Assembly: GCF_033878955.1 (NCBI RefSeq)
Contig: NZ_CP138858.1
Span: forward strand, 2,232,001-2,296,000
Direction: 5' to 3'
Source of the DNA: Coraliomargarita algicola
GTDB taxonomy: Bacteria > Verrucomicrobiota > Verrucomicrobiia > Opitutales > Coraliomargaritaceae
DNA: 64,000 nt
The notes below the pieces were generated by a model. That model was not told the DNA's origin. It was given only the letters and a program-made list of their open reading frames with translations, and did not search any database. Shown piece by piece: positions 18,657-28,365 of the stretch (positions within the stretch are counted from its first letter, which is position 1; every line of letters begins with the position of its first letter). The translations under genes were made by a program, and so were the position numbers.

Positions 18657-19544
18657 ATGCAGATCGATTCTTCACCAAATTCAGCAAACTCCTTTCTATC
18701 TGATTCGCGCCACGATTACCAGTGCATCGAAAGCGCTATTGCATACTTGTGTGCCAATCCGTCCAAACGCCTGAGTACTGCAGAGTTATCGGAGATCGTT
18801 CATTTAAGTGAACCCCAATTCGAGCGCTTGTTGGCACGATGGTCCGGCATCAGGTCTGAGTGCTTTTTACAATTATTACGCCCAGAATATACGAGCTCGC
18901 TGTTGGCACGCTTAACCGAGCAATTCGCAGCGAACCACGACACCAAGCTTTCCGAATCAGCAGCCCAGCATGGTCCATTGGTGAATATTCAGGCACTCAC
19001 TCGAAATGAGTTTAAGTCAAAAATAAAATCGTTCACAATTCGCTACGGACAACACCCGACGCCTTTTGGGGACTGCTTAGTCGGGATCACAAAGCACGGA
19101 ATTTGCTCACTGGAATTCATCCCTATGGATGGGGTCGCCCCTCTGCTCAAACAATTAGCGCAGCGATGGCCTGACGCGACTCTACTCGAAGATCGTGATG
19201 CTACGGCTCAAGCAGCACAAATAGCCTTCAGTCGTACACAAGCTACAAACGCGCCACTCAATGTATTTGTTCAGGGCACCCACTTTCAGATTCAAGTTTG
19301 GAGGGCGCTACTACAGATCCCTTCGGGCCATGTGTGCAGTTATACAAGTATTGCGCAACAGATCGGCCGCCCCCAAGCCGTGCGTGCAGTGGGCTCTGCT
19401 ATAGCTGCCAATCCGATCGCGTGGCTGATTCCCTGTCATCGGGTATTGCGCAGCGATGGGCGCCTGAGCGGGTATCATTGGGGCGAGACACGCAAGCAAG
19501 CCTGCCTAGCCTGGGAGGCCGCAACGATGGCCGGCACCGTATAA
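18657..19544 (+). CDS. Ada-like methylated-DNA-[protein]-cysteine S-methyltransferase with AraC-type HTH
   Basis: 295 residues. The N-terminus (about 25-120) is an AraC-like helix-turn-helix region (TAELSEIVHLSEPQFERLLA). The C-terminus is O6-methylguanine-DNA methyltransferase: FQIQVWRALLQIPSGHVCSY, the RAVGSAIAANPIAWLIPCHR acceptor region, then VLRSDGRLSGYHWG. It lacks the N-terminal zinc-binding phosphotriester-repair domain of E. coli Ada, so it can repair O6-alkylguanine and perhaps regulate, but not sense phosphotriesters in the usual way. Confidence 0.88.
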   Translation: MQIDSSPNSANSFLSDSRHDYQCIESAIAYLCANPSKRLSTAELSEIVHLSEPQFERLLARWSGIRSECFLQLLRPEYTSSLLARLTEQFAANHDTKLSESAAQHGPLVNIQALTRNEFKSKIKSFTIRYGQHPTPFGDCLVGITKHGICSLEFIPMDGVAPLLKQLAQRWPDATLLEDRDATAQAAQIAFSRTQATNAPLNVFVQGTHFQIQVWRALLQIPSGHVCSYTSIAQQIGRPQAVRAVGSAIAANPIAWLIPCHRVLRSDGRLSGYHWGETRKQACLAWEAATMAGTV

Positions 19545-19593
19545 TTTCAAAACTCGTAACCGTAGCGGCATGGATCTTCCCTCCCAGGGAGAA

Positions 19594-20679
19594 CTACAAC
19601 TCTTTCTTCTTACTATATTTCTCGCTTTTAGATTTAAGCTCCCGACGGTTGCGACGTCCGATCGTAATCTGATGCTTCTTCTTGCGTTGCTTTAACCGCT
19701 CCAGTTCGTAGTCCAATTTCAGGTAGTTAATAAAACGATCTCGACTCAAGCGACCATCGGAAATGGCGGCTTGAACGGCGCAGCCCTTATCCGCTCCATG
19801 CTTACAATCGTTGAATTTACACTGCGCCGCAATCGCGTCGAAATCAGCAAAGCTGGCCTTTAAGCTCTTGGCATCGGTCCACATGTGGACCTCACGAATG
19901 CCTGGATTGTCAATCAACATGCCACCACGCTGCAGGCAAAGCAGCTCGCGCGCCGTCGTCGTGTGCGTGCCCTTGCCCGTGACCGCATTGACATCTCCAG
20001 TCCACAACCAGTCTTGGCCGATTAGCTGATTAATCAAAGACGATTTCCCGACACCACTGGAGCCAATCAAGGCAATCGTGACACCAGCTTGTAAGTAATG
20101 TTCAATCGCAGCGACACCGGAACGATCCACCGCAGAGGTGATCACCACCTCAACATCCGGATTCAACGCACGCAAGGCCGCAGCCGCCTTTTGATTCAAC
20201 TCATCGGGGTGTAAATCTGCCTTATTAATTAAGGCAACCGAACGCGCGCCACTACGCTGCATCACTTCAAAATAACGCTCCATGCGACGCTCATTAAAAT
20301 CCTGGCCCGCATCAGTCACCACGAAGACCACATCTACATTCGCTGCGATCACTTGCTCCTCCGTGCCCTTGCCAGGCGCTTTACGCGAAAGGCATGTTTG
20401 GCGTTCCAGGCGTGCACGGATCACTGCATCATATTCGTTCTCATCCGCGCCCATTTCCAATGCCACCCAATCGCCCACCGAGGGGAGCGCCGCATCTGTT
20501 TCGGCAGCATGATATACACTGCCCCCCAACGAAACCTCCAGCTCATCACCGCCTTCAATCACAGCGCCATAAGAGATCTTATTATCGCGAATCAAGCGCG
20601 CAGGCACCCAGCCTTTCTGCAAGCAGTCAGCAAATTCCGCCGCGAAGCGATCGTTCCATCCTAGGTCTTCAAGTGTCAT
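19594..20679 (-). CDS. rsgA: Small-ribosomal-subunit biogenesis GTPase RsgA
   Basis: 361 residues. Circularly permuted GTPase: an N-terminal OB-like part, then G4 NKAD, then G1 GSSGVGKSSLINQL and G3 DNPGIRE. The C-terminal zinc knuckle is CKFNDCKHGADKGC. It acts late in 30S assembly, releasing factors on GTP hydrolysis. Length and motif order are normal; the extra Lys-rich tail (RKKKHQITIGRRNRRELKSK) may aid rRNA contact. Confidence 0.95.
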   Translation of the reverse strand: MTLEDLGWNDRFAAEFADCLQKGWVPARLIRDNKISYGAVIEGGDELEVSLGGSVYHAAETDAALPSVGDWVALEMGADENEYDAVIRARLERQTCLSRKAPGKGTEEQVIAANVDVVFVVTDAGQDFNERRMERYFEVMQRSGARSVALINKADLHPDELNQKAAAALRALNPDVEVVITSAVDRSGVAAIEHYLQAGVTIALIGSSGVGKSSLINQLIGQDWLWTGDVNAVTGKGTHTTTARELLCLQRGGMLIDNPGIREVHMWTDAKSLKASFADFDAIAAQCKFNDCKHGADKGCAVQAAISDGRLSRDRFINYLKLDYELERLKQRKKKHQITIGRRNRRELKSKSEKYSKKKEL

Positions 20680-20786
20680 TGAGGCAGCATGCTAAGCGCT
20701 TCCGTGGGTAGCACAAACTTTCAATTGATAGATCACGCAAGGGAATTTTAATTCAAGCACACGGGGTAAATCAAACTCCCTGCCAC

Positions 20787-22217
20787 CTAGCCTTGAGCCA
20801 ACACATCCAGTAAAGCGCGCAACTTCATCTCCGTCTCACGCATTTCCTTGTCCGGATCGGACCCCTTCACGATACCTGCACCCGCATAAAGGCGTGCAAG
20901 CTTCCCTTCGATAAGAGCCGAGCGGATACCGACGATCATTTCCCCCTCATTGAGGTGATTGAACCAGCCGACCACGCCCGCATAGAGCCCACGCTCCATC
21001 TGCTCCAACTCGGCAATACACGGCACTGCCTGCTCACGCGGCGAACCACCCACCGCGGGTGTGGGATGCATCTCCGGTAACATATCCAGCAAATGCACCG
21101 ACTCGCCCACCTCCGCCTGTATGCGAGTACGCAAGTGCTGCACATTAGCCAATAAAAGTAGCTGCGGATGCGGCTCCGCATGCCCTTGAACCCCCACACG
21201 CTCTAAACGCCGCAAAATGGAATCGCGCACACAAACATGCTCATGCAAATCCTTCTCACTTTCCAGCAGTGCTCGCGCATATTTTGCATCTTCGCCCGCA
21301 GTCTGCCCACGCGGGGCCGAACCTGCAATCGCCTCCGTCAACAAATGTCCATTGCGAATCTGTAATAAACGCTCTGGCGTAGCGCCGATAAAGCTGCGCG
21401 CCTCTCCACCCGCAAACGAAAAGGTAAAACAGCCCGCGAAGCGCTCTCGTAAACGATTTAATGTGTCCAGAGGTTGCCAAGGACGATCCGCTTCCAGCTC
21501 GATACCGCGCGCCAGCACGATTTTCTCATAGGCACCCGCCTCGATCGCTTCGAGCGCCCGACACACAGCCGCTGGATAGACGCCGGGCGCCAGCTCTCGC
21601 CGCGACTCAACCTTGGGTGACGCGGCCACATCCTCCAAAGCCGCCTCTGGTAAATAATCAAAGGCCCCAAACTTGCGATAGGCGCCCCAGACTCGCATTA
21701 CCAGGCTATCAATATCGGTATCCGCCTCGACCTTCAAATTCGCCACTGCGCCATACTTTCCATTCGAGCGAGAGACTTGCCAGCGTGGCAAAAACACCGT
21801 CGCCGCCGGAAATGCAGCCCCCTCGCTGACCGTATCATCGAAGCTGAAAGCAGTAAAAAAATGCGGCCCGGTAAAAGCCTCACTCAAATCGCCCACCGCA
21901 ATAGTATGCTCCAATATCTCCTGGGCAAAGGCCTTCACCGAGGCAAATCGATCAGAACCATCAAAGCGCGCTTGCACCACTGCCTCCGCTGCGGCCACCG
22001 CCTCATCGTCGCTGGCGCGCTCGATATAGCAGTGTAATTCGTCGGGCTCATAGATGGACTGCAAGACCGCCAGCGGCGCAATGTGCTTCACTGCCAAAGA
22101 GATACTCGCTATCTGGAAATGCCCCTTGGCGCGAGCCGCATCACGGCAGCCCTGTAAAAATTGACGCAGTGCACCCTCATCACGCTCGGGCAACATACTG
22201 GAGGGAATAATCTGCAT
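20787..22217 (-). CDS. menF: Isochorismate synthase (chorismate-binding enzyme)
   Basis: Converts chorismate to isochorismate, the entry to menaquinone or siderophore synthesis. The C-terminal chorismate-binding domain is clear: [81 protein letters not shown] 22217 (476 residues) is preferred over 22259, which would add a hydrophobic, unlike leader; 22196 is also possible and no clear ribosome-binding site decides. No other men genes are adjacent, so the pathway is inferred from the family. The 338-nt gap to 22555 shows only the promoter element described separately. Confidence 0.85.
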   Translation of the reverse strand: MQIIPSSMLPERDEGALRQFLQGCRDAARAKGHFQIASISLAVKHIAPLAVLQSIYEPDELHCYIERASDDEAVAAAEAVVQARFDGSDRFASVKAFAQEILEHTIAVGDLSEAFTGPHFFTAFSFDDTVSEGAAFPAATVFLPRWQVSRSNGKYGAVANLKVEADTDIDSLVMRVWGAYRKFGAFDYLPEAALEDVAASPKVESRRELAPGVYPAAVCRALEAIEAGAYEKIVLARGIELEADRPWQPLDTLNRLRERFAGCFTFSFAGGEARSFIGATPERLLQIRNGHLLTEAIAGSAPRGQTAGEDAKYARALLESEKDLHEHVCVRDSILRRLERVGVQGHAEPHPQLLLLANVQHLRTRIQAEVGESVHLLDMLPEMHPTPAVGGSPREQAVPCIAELEQMERGLYAGVVGWFNHLNEGEMIVGIRSALIEGKLARLYAGAGIVKGSDPDKEMRETEMKLRALLDVLAQG

Positions 22218-22477
22218 TCGAGCGAGAAAAACCAAGATGCCCGAAACCGCAACCAACAAAGCGGAGGCTTTTACTTCGGAACCGATCCCTTAAATTTGAA
22301 TGCCAATAAATGTGGAGCCACACCCAGCCAGTATTGCAAAATGAAGCGATCATTAGCCTTCAAACATTGCCAATTGCAAATCGGATGTGGCTGATGCATG
22401 CCGCACTAAAAGCAGTAAAAGCCCATGCAACTGAACATAAAGCAGTTACAAAGCACCTCTGCATTTAACTCATGTGC

Positions 22478-22494
22478 TTGGCATAGCCCGTGCA
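22478..22494 (+). promoter_or_regulatory. Possible sigma-54-like promoter before stress dehydrogenase
   Basis: TTGGCATAGCCCGTGCA, about 60 nt before the ATG at 22556. It fits TGGCAY-N5-6-TTGCA with GG and GC correctly spaced and one mismatch (GTGCA for TTGCA). Similar TTGGCAT sites precede the genes at 26058 and 30930. Confidence 0.4.
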
Positions 22495-22555
22495 CATTCT
22501 GTGCGGTCCGCTCACGCCACGCGCGTGATTATATAACCTCAAAGAGTCAGCCACT

Positions 22556-23455
22556 ATGAAGTTAAACCAAAAACCAAATCGCCCCAACCCGCTGTATATC
22601 GGAGCACGTCCTCCTTTTGATGGTAAATCAGCTGCTGGAGCAGGCGACGCAAGCGACGAACTAAATCCTCCAGCAGATCATGGAGAACAAAGCTATAAAG
22701 GCCACCAGCAATTATCAGGCTGCGTCGCACTAGTCATAGGAGGTGACAGTGGAATCGGCAGAGCCATCGCACTTGCCAATGCACGCGAAGGAGCTGATGT
22801 CGCATTCACATACCACAAAAACCAAAGCGATGCAGAGAGCACGCAACAACTCTTACAACAAGAGGCTGGCGTGCGAACCTGCGCCTATCAACTCGACCAA
22901 AGTAAAGCCGAACACTGCAAGCAACTGCTACAACAAGTAAACAGTGAATTCGGAAGACTGGACATTCTAGTCAACAACGCAGCGACGCAAACAACCTATC
23001 AAACTGCTGATGCAATCGATATAGAAGAATTCGAGAATACCTTTAAAATCAATGCATTCGGAACATTCTATCTGTGCAAATATGCCTTAGATATAATTCG
23101 GGAAAGTGGCTGTATTATTAACACAGCATCCATACAAAGCTTTGATCCCTCAGCCTATTTGCTCCCTTACGCAGCTACTAAGGCGGCAATCGCGAGTATG
23201 ACAAAATCGTTCGCATCATTTGCGATCCATAAAGGGATACGTGTCAACGCCGTGGCACCTGGCCCGGTATGGACACCTCTCATTCCAAATACCATGCCGG
23301 AGGATAAAATAGAAAACTTTGGCTCAAACACCCTGCTTGGAAGACCCGCGCAGCCTTCAGAACTAGCGCACGCCTATGTATTTCTAGCGTCGCCGCAGGC
23401 CAGTTATATCACAGGAGAAATTTATCCTGTAACCGGGGGCCGCCAACAAATCTAG
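22556..23455 (+). CDS. Short-chain dehydrogenase of the YghA / general stress protein 39 type
   Basis: 299 residues. The long N-terminal extension (about 1-55, [20 protein letters not shown]) and the following core match the GSP39/YghA subfamily, induced by general stress in other bacteria. Core motifs are [13 protein letters not shown] (cofactor), NNAA, and [11 protein letters not shown] with the catalytic Tyr/Lys. C-terminal TGGRQQI is typical. NADP(H)-dependent; natural substrate unknown. A terminator follows directly. Confidence 0.88.
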   Translation: MKLNQKPNRPNPLYIGARPPFDGKSAAGAGDASDELNPPADHGEQSYKGHQQLSGCVALVIGGDSGIGRAIALANAREGADVAFTYHKNQSDAESTQQLLQQEAGVRTCAYQLDQSKAEHCKQLLQQVNSEFGRLDILVNNAATQTTYQTADAIDIEEFENTFKINAFGTFYLCKYALDIIRESGCIINTASIQSFDPSAYLLPYAATKAAIASMTKSFASFAIHKGIRVNAVAPGPVWTPLIPNTMPEDKIENFGSNTLLGRPAQPSELAHAYVFLASPQASYITGEIYPVTGGRQQI

Positions 23456-23481
23456 CGCAGCTGCAACTTGTGCACCTAAAT

Positions 23482-23514
23482 GAGCCCGTCGGCATTGCCG
23501 ACGGGCTCATTTTC
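23482..23514. terminator. Intrinsic terminator
   Basis: GAGCCCGTCGGC and GCCGACGGGCTC pair perfectly over 12 bp around an ATT-like loop, followed by ATTTTC. It ends the dehydrogenase transcript, 27 nt after its stop. Confidence 0.9.
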
Positions 23515-23583
23515 TGTACATTATTTTCCATTTGCGCTGGGCGGGCCCCACTTCACACTTGCCGCTCACACTTCACACTTTCC

Positions 23584-25560
23584 ATGCAAGCACCACTCCC
23601 TCCCATCGATTTCAAAGCTGAACTAAACGACGAACAATATGCCGCCGTTACCTCTGAGCCAGGCCCGGCCTTGGTGCTCGCTGGCGCAGGCTCAGGAAAG
23701 ACCCGCACCCTCACCTATCGAGTGGCTTACTTGCTGCACCAAGGCGTGCAACCCTACGAAATCCTACTGCTCACATTTACCAACAAAGCCTCACGCGAAA
23801 TGCTGGAACGGGTGGAAGAGCTCACGGGCATCAATGGTCGCCAGCTCTGGGGCGGCACCTTCCACAGCATCGCACAACGCATCCTGCGCGTACACGGTGA
23901 TCTGGTCGGCCTCCAGCGTAACTATACGATACTTGATCAAGGCGAAGCGGAAGCGATCCTTAAAAACGTCATTCAGACCATCGACTCCAAGTTCATCAAA
24001 ACCAAGAACAACCCCAAGCCCAAAGTGGTCGCGGACATGATCAGTTACGCGCGCAACACCTGCCGCGAACCACGCGAAGAGGCTGATGAGCGCTACCCCT
24101 TCCTCGACGGCATGGCCGACAAGGTCGATAAATTCTACAAGGCCTATAAGCAGGCCAAACTGGATCAACAAGTGGTCGATTACGACGACCTCTTGGAATA
24201 CTTCCTCAAACTACTGCGCGAGCAAGCCGAGATTCGCGAACAGTATCAAGCGCGCTTTAAACACATCCTGGTCGACGAATTCCAAGACACCAATCGCCTA
24301 CAGTCTGACATCGTGGATCAACTCGCAGGCCATCACCAAGTAATGGCCGTCGGCGACGACGCACAGTGCATCTACACCTGGCGCGGCGCCGATTTCGATA
24401 ACATCATGCAGTTCGAAGTACGCCACCCCGGAGCCGAGGTACACAAAATCGAAACCAACTACCGCAGCTCGCCCGAGATCTTGGGCTTTGCCAATGCCGT
24501 ACTGGCATCACAACCGAGCGGCCTCGGATTCTCCAAAGAGCTGCGCGCCATCAAACCCTCACGCGAACGCCCCTACTTTGTGCCCGTCATGGACACACGC
24601 GGTCAGGCTAAATTTATTATCGAACGCATTGAGGGACTGGTCGATGAAGGACGCAACCTCTCCGATATCGCCATCCTCTACCGCGCCCACTTTCAGGCAA
24701 TGGACCTGCAAATGGAGCTCACACGTCTAAAAATCGATTACCAGATCACAAGTGGCGTGCGCTTCTTCGAACAAGCCCACATCAAAGACTTCACCGCGCA
24801 GCTGCGCTTCGCCTCCAACCCGGCCGACGTATCCGCCTTTGCTCGCTTCACCTGCCTACTGCCCAAGGTCGGCCCCAAGACCGCGGAGCGTATCCATAAA
24901 TTCACTCGCGAGCGCGCAGCCAAACTAGAAAAGAACTTTTGCGATGTACTGGTCTCGCCTGAAGTGCTCAAAAAAGTGCCCGCCGACGCCAAGGAAGAAT
25001 GGCCCTCACTCGCCGAGACGATTCGCGAAGTATCTGCCGCCCTCACTGAACGCGCACCGGAAGAAATCATTCAACTCGCGCTCGACGGTTGGTATAGCAG
25101 CTACATCCGTGAGATCTATCCCAACTGGACTGACCGCGCCGATGACTTGCAGAGCTTGGTCAGTTTCGCCAACCGCTTTGAGACGATGGAGGAATTGCTT
25201 GCTCAACTAGTATTACTCGCCTCCGAAAGTAATGAACGCAGCCCGGAAGAACAACAGAACTGCTTGCGATTGACCACGATCCACCAAGCCAAAGGCCTTG
25301 AATTTCCCGTGGTTTTTGTGATCGGGCTGGCCGATGGCACCTTCCCACTCAAACGCACCATTGATGCGGGCGACTTGGAAGAAGAGCGTCGCCTCTTCTA
25401 TGTGGCCGTCACTCGCGCGGAAGAAGAACTCTATATGAGCTACCCCATGCTCAACAATCAAGGCAATCAAGTCATGCGCCTCAACCCCAGTCGCTTCATT
25501 CAGGAAATCGATCCCAGCCGCTACGAGACACTTAGAGTCGCCCCCACGCGGCGCTATTAA
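23584..25560 (+). CDS. UvrD/Rep/PcrA-type superfamily 1 DNA helicase
   Basis: 658 residues from ATG 23584, where homology begins ([20 protein letters not shown]); an earlier in-frame ATG would run through the terminator. Motifs: Walker [11 protein letters not shown], motif Ia LTFTNKAS, Walker B VDEFQDTN, motif [17 protein letters not shown], motif [10 protein letters not shown], motif [15 protein letters not shown], motif [13 protein letters not shown]. Unwinds DNA 3' to 5' in repair or replication restart. It lacks the Tudor-like tail of PcrA, so Rep/UvrD-like is the safest name. Confidence 0.93.
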   Translation: MQAPLPPIDFKAELNDEQYAAVTSEPGPALVLAGAGSGKTRTLTYRVAYLLHQGVQPYEILLLTFTNKASREMLERVEELTGINGRQLWGGTFHSIAQRILRVHGDLVGLQRNYTILDQGEAEAILKNVIQTIDSKFIKTKNNPKPKVVADMISYARNTCREPREEADERYPFLDGMADKVDKFYKAYKQAKLDQQVVDYDDLLEYFLKLLREQAEIREQYQARFKHILVDEFQDTNRLQSDIVDQLAGHHQVMAVGDDAQCIYTWRGADFDNIMQFEVRHPGAEVHKIETNYRSSPEILGFANAVLASQPSGLGFSKELRAIKPSRERPYFVPVMDTRGQAKFIIERIEGLVDEGRNLSDIAILYRAHFQAMDLQMELTRLKIDYQITSGVRFFEQAHIKDFTAQLRFASNPADVSAFARFTCLLPKVGPKTAERIHKFTRERAAKLEKNFCDVLVSPEVLKKVPADAKEEWPSLAETIREVSAALTERAPEEIIQLALDGWYSSYIREIYPNWTDRADDLQSLVSFANRFETMEELLAQLVLLASESNERSPEEQQNCLRLTTIHQAKGLEFPVVFVIGLADGTFPLKRTIDAGDLEEERRLFYVAVTRAEEELYMSYPMLNNQGNQVMRLNPSRFIQEIDPSRYETLRVAPTRRY

Positions 25561-25601
25561 TCCGCCACGCCACGATTATTCGCGCTCTGGTGCTCGCCCC
25601 A

Positions 25602-25920
25602 TCACGCTATAAAAAAAGTAGCTGACCATGTTAATAGAATAATTCCAGTCAGAGCCTCTAAGGCTGTCACAAATTTAAGCGCTCCCGTAGGCTCTTCGCT
25701 GATACCGAGCGTCGAGTATGTCACGGCTGAATGATAGAAAAAGAGCTGCCACACACATACTTGCAAGCTGCAATAGAACTTTCAAAAACAGCTGCGTTTT
25801 GCATGAGACAAAGGGCCTGCATTCTCGTGCCAGATCTCTTTAAATAAAAATCCTCCCAAAAAAAGAGAGAAGGATATCACTGCATAGACAGCTGAAAAAC
25901 AAGAAGTTATGCAGCATACA
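25602..25920 (-). pseudogene. Decayed two-TM potassium/ion channel gene
   Basis: On the minus strand, the frame ending TGA (25602-25604) encodes FFYHSAVTYSTLGISEEPTG followed by ALEALTGIILLTWSATFFIA. This is the pore/filter region and last helix of Ion_trans_2-type channels, whose consensus is about YFSxVTYTTLGYGD; the GYGD filter is eroded to GIS. An in-frame stop precedes this segment at about 25782, and further hydrophobic fragments (HNFLFFSCLCSDILLSFF) lie upstream in another frame to about 25915. No intact start exists. The rest of this 497-nt gap holds the promoter of the next gene. Confidence 0.65.
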
Positions 25921-25972
25921 AAATCCTCAAAGAGACGAAACCGTGCTCAGGCATCCAGGTAATTCAAGCATG

Positions 25973-25990
25973 TTGGCATGCTGCCTGTTT
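25973..25990 (+). promoter_or_regulatory. Possible sigma-54-like promoter before PRC-barrel/BON gene
   Basis: TTGGCATGCTGCCTGTTT, 68-85 nt before the start at 26058. It shares TTGGCATGC with the site at 30830. The -12 part (CTGTT) is a poor match to TTGCW, so the element may belong to another factor. Confidence 0.3.
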
Positions 25991-26057
25991 AAAGACTATT
26001 GATCGCGACACCCACTGGTTCGCGGCCTAAACATAAAAACGAAGGAAATAGACTACT

Positions 26058-26690
26058 ATGAAAAAGACAGTAATCACATACGCTTCCATTCTTGCTATCA
26101 GCGCAACTGGCTTCGCCAAATCTCCAGATCTTGGTGAGAATTATAAACTCATCCAAAACGATCGAATCGAAACTAAGGTAACCGTCGAAGATCTCACCGG
26201 CACTCCAGTATACGACAAGTATGGCGTCGAAATTGGCAGCGTTAATGACATCCAGGTAAATGCCAAAGACGGCACACTCACCACTGCTTATCTCTCAGTC
26301 GGTGGCACATGGGGCTTAGGCGAGAGTCACGTATCTTTGCCCTACGATCAACTGACTCATAATGAAGCCGAAAATCGCTTCACAGTGGACACCACAGAAA
26401 GCGAGATTAAGGCCTACATCGACCATCAACGCCAGTCGATGAAGCGCGGCACCGCCCACCAGCAACAGTGGGATCAAGCTGAGAACAAACTCGGCAAGAT
26501 GTGGCACGATGTAAAATCCAGCCTCAGCGTCGAAGACAATGACCTCGCTGAGGTCGAAGCTGAAATCGAAGACAACACAGTCTACCTCGAAGGCGAAGTT
26601 GAAAGCCAAGCACTCAAAAACCAAATCGAAAAAGCCTTCGCAGCCACGACGGATCTACGAATCGTCAACAAAATCCAAGTTGAAATGTAA
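26058..26690 (+). CDS. Exported PRC-barrel and BON domain protein
   Basis: 210 residues with a signal peptide (MKKTVITYASILAISATGFA). A PRC-barrel at about 40-115 (VEDLTGTPVYDKYGVEIGSV; AYLSVGGTWGLGESHVSLPY) is followed by a helical linker and a C-terminal BON domain (IEDNTVYLEGEVESQALKNQ to DLRIVNKIQVEM). BON domains are thought to bind membranes or phospholipid and, as in OsmY, are linked to osmotic/envelope stress. AAGGAA precedes the ATG by 9 nt. Its neighbours are also envelope or stress genes. Confidence 0.85.
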   Translation: MKKTVITYASILAISATGFAKSPDLGENYKLIQNDRIETKVTVEDLTGTPVYDKYGVEIGSVNDIQVNAKDGTLTTAYLSVGGTWGLGESHVSLPYDQLTHNEAENRFTVDTTESEIKAYIDHQRQSMKRGTAHQQQWDQAENKLGKMWHDVKSSLSVEDNDLAEVEAEIEDNTVYLEGEVESQALKNQIEKAFAATTDLRIVNKIQVEM

Positions 26691-26720
26691 ATCGCCTGCT
26701 TGAATTACATTTAAAAAAGA

Positions 26721-26751
26721 AGGCCGGGTGTTCTATCACCCGGCCTTTTTC
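26721..26751. terminator. Intrinsic terminator
   Basis: AGGCCGGGTG (26721-26730) and CACCCGGCCT (26737-26746) pair perfectly around TTCTAT, followed by TTTTC and preceded by an A-run, so it could work in both directions. It lies 31 nt after the PRC-barrel/BON gene. Confidence 0.93.
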
Positions 26752-26895
26752 TTGTAAGTCCTTTCTCACTAAACCCATGGCGGTAAAAAATAATGCCTCC
26801 AATGCCCCAAGCAAGTAACGTCATAATAATACTCCGAAAAGAAAAGAATAGCAGGCACTTTGCGATAGAAGTGAGGAACTCAACCATTCGAACTA

Positions 26896-28365
26896 ATGCC
26901 AAGTCTCAGAAAAAATATACATAAGCAGTGCACCCGGAAAAGATCTCGCAAATACATTCTATTTTGGAGTGCGCTCGTTAGCTTCCATATTATTGGTTTC
27001 TTTATGTCGCTGAATGCGCTCATGAGTGCCCGTACGCCACAGGGCACCACAGCCTGGGTCTTGGCGCTAAACACCGTACCTTTCATATCCGTGCCGACAT
27101 ACTTGGTTTTCGGAGAAGTCGACTTCGAGGAGTACATTGAAGAAAAGCAAATTTACGCATCACAGATCGAGCCGACAATTCAACGACTGCATGAGACCTT
27201 AGAGCAACAAAACTTAATTGCAGAGACGTTCAAAGGCTCCGCAGCGCTCAGAGACACTTTACTCCCATTACCAGCCACTCGAGGCAATGCCGCAGAATTG
27301 CTCCCCGATGGCCCCAAAGCCTTTGAATCTATATTTGAGGGAATCTCACAAGCTCAAGATTATGTGCTGATTCAATTTTTCACGATTGCAGATGATGAAG
27401 TAGGCTCCGAATTGGCCAGGCGACTCATCGAGCGTTCCCAAGCCGGTGTTGCCTGCTACGTGATCTATGACGACATTGGCACAAAAGTGAGTGACGACTA
27501 CTTAGCACCCATGCATCAAGCGGGCGTGCAGTCAGTCAGTTTCAATGTCGTGCCTCAGTGGAACAAACTCTTCCGTCTCAATTTCAGAAACCATCGTAAA
27601 CTAATTGTCGTGGATGGACACTCGGCGTGGATTGGAGGAATGAATGTAAAGGCCGACTACATGAACTGGCGTGATACAATGGCTCGCTTTGATGGCCCGG
27701 TCGTACAAACCTTGCAAGTAAGCTTTCTACAGGATTGGGCCTGGTCACGTGATGAAGTGCTCGAAGATTTAAACTGGCAGCCAAAATCGCACAGTGAACA
27801 AGGGCAAGATGTAGCGGTGGCCAGCCTGCCCTCTAGCCCAACCGATGGCTTCGAGCGCTATACCCTCTTTTTACTCGATGTCATTCACCACGCGGAAGAG
27901 CGACTTTGGATCGCGAGTCCTTACTTCGTACCCGACGACGTGATCGTGCGCGCTCTACAAGCTGCTGCATTAAGAGGGGTTGAAGTCAAAATACTGATCC
28001 CCGATGAGACCGACACCCTCATCGCACGATTAGCCCAATTCGCAGCATGGAGCTATATACGTGAGCTAGAAGCTGCCGGGGCAGAAATGTTTCAATATAC
28101 CAGCCCCTTCATGCATCAAAAAATCATTCTGTCTGATCATGATTATTGCATCATCGGATCGGCAAATTTCGATAATCGCTCATTTAGACTCAACTTCGAA
28201 TTGAGTGCGGTCGTGAGTGATAGAGCATTCAATCGGCAGGTCACTGAAATGCTGCAGCAAGACTTCAATAATGCGACAGCAATTAAACAAAGTGATCTCG
28301 ATGGACAAGGCTTCTGGGAACGAGTAAGGGTGCGCGCTTCGCGTCTAGCAGCGCCAGTATTGTAA
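26896..28365 (+). CDS. cls: Cardiolipin synthase (phospholipase D superfamily)
   Basis: 489 residues. Two N-terminal membrane segments (YILFWSALVSFHIIGFFMSL and TTAWVLALNTVPFISVPTYL) precede two HKD catalytic motifs: NHRKLIVVDGHSAWIGG and MHQKIILSDHDYCIIGSANF. It condenses phosphatidylglycerol to cardiolipin at the inner membrane. Length and motif layout match ClsA. Its last 223 nt overlap, antisense, the open frame of the baeRF-like gene, which looks like damage to that gene rather than to this one. Confidence 0.93.
   Translation: MPSLRKNIHKQCTRKRSRKYILFWSALVSFHIIGFFMSLNALMSARTPQGTTAWVLALNTVPFISVPTYLVFGEVDFEEYIEEKQIYASQIEPTIQRLHETLEQQNLIAETFKGSAALRDTLLPLPATRGNAAELLPDGPKAFESIFEGISQAQDYVLIQFFTIADDEVGSELARRLIERSQAGVACYVIYDDIGTKVSDDYLAPMHQAGVQSVSFNVVPQWNKLFRLNFRNHRKLIVVDGHSAWIGGMNVKADYMNWRDTMARFDGPVVQTLQVSFLQDWAWSRDEVLEDLNWQPKSHSEQGQDVAVASLPSSPTDGFERYTLFLLDVIHHAEERLWIASPYFVPDDVIVRALQAAALRGVEVKILIPDETDTLIARLAQFAAWSYIRELEAAGAEMFQYTSPFMHQKIILSDHDYCIIGSANFDNRSFRLNFELSAVVSDRAFNRQVTEMLQQDFNNATAIKQSDLDGQGFWERVRVRASRLAAPVL

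Noticed and set aside
22260..22555. Riboswitch or small RNA in the gap before the stress dehydrogenase
   Set aside because: Some short inverted repeats (GCACGGGC/GTGCAC-like) but no known riboswitch core and no terminator-like end.
26711..26902. 63-codon minus-strand frame with a hydrophobic stretch
   Set aside because: It ends inside the terminator at 26721-26751 and overlaps the cls start; the hydrophobic part alone is not enough.
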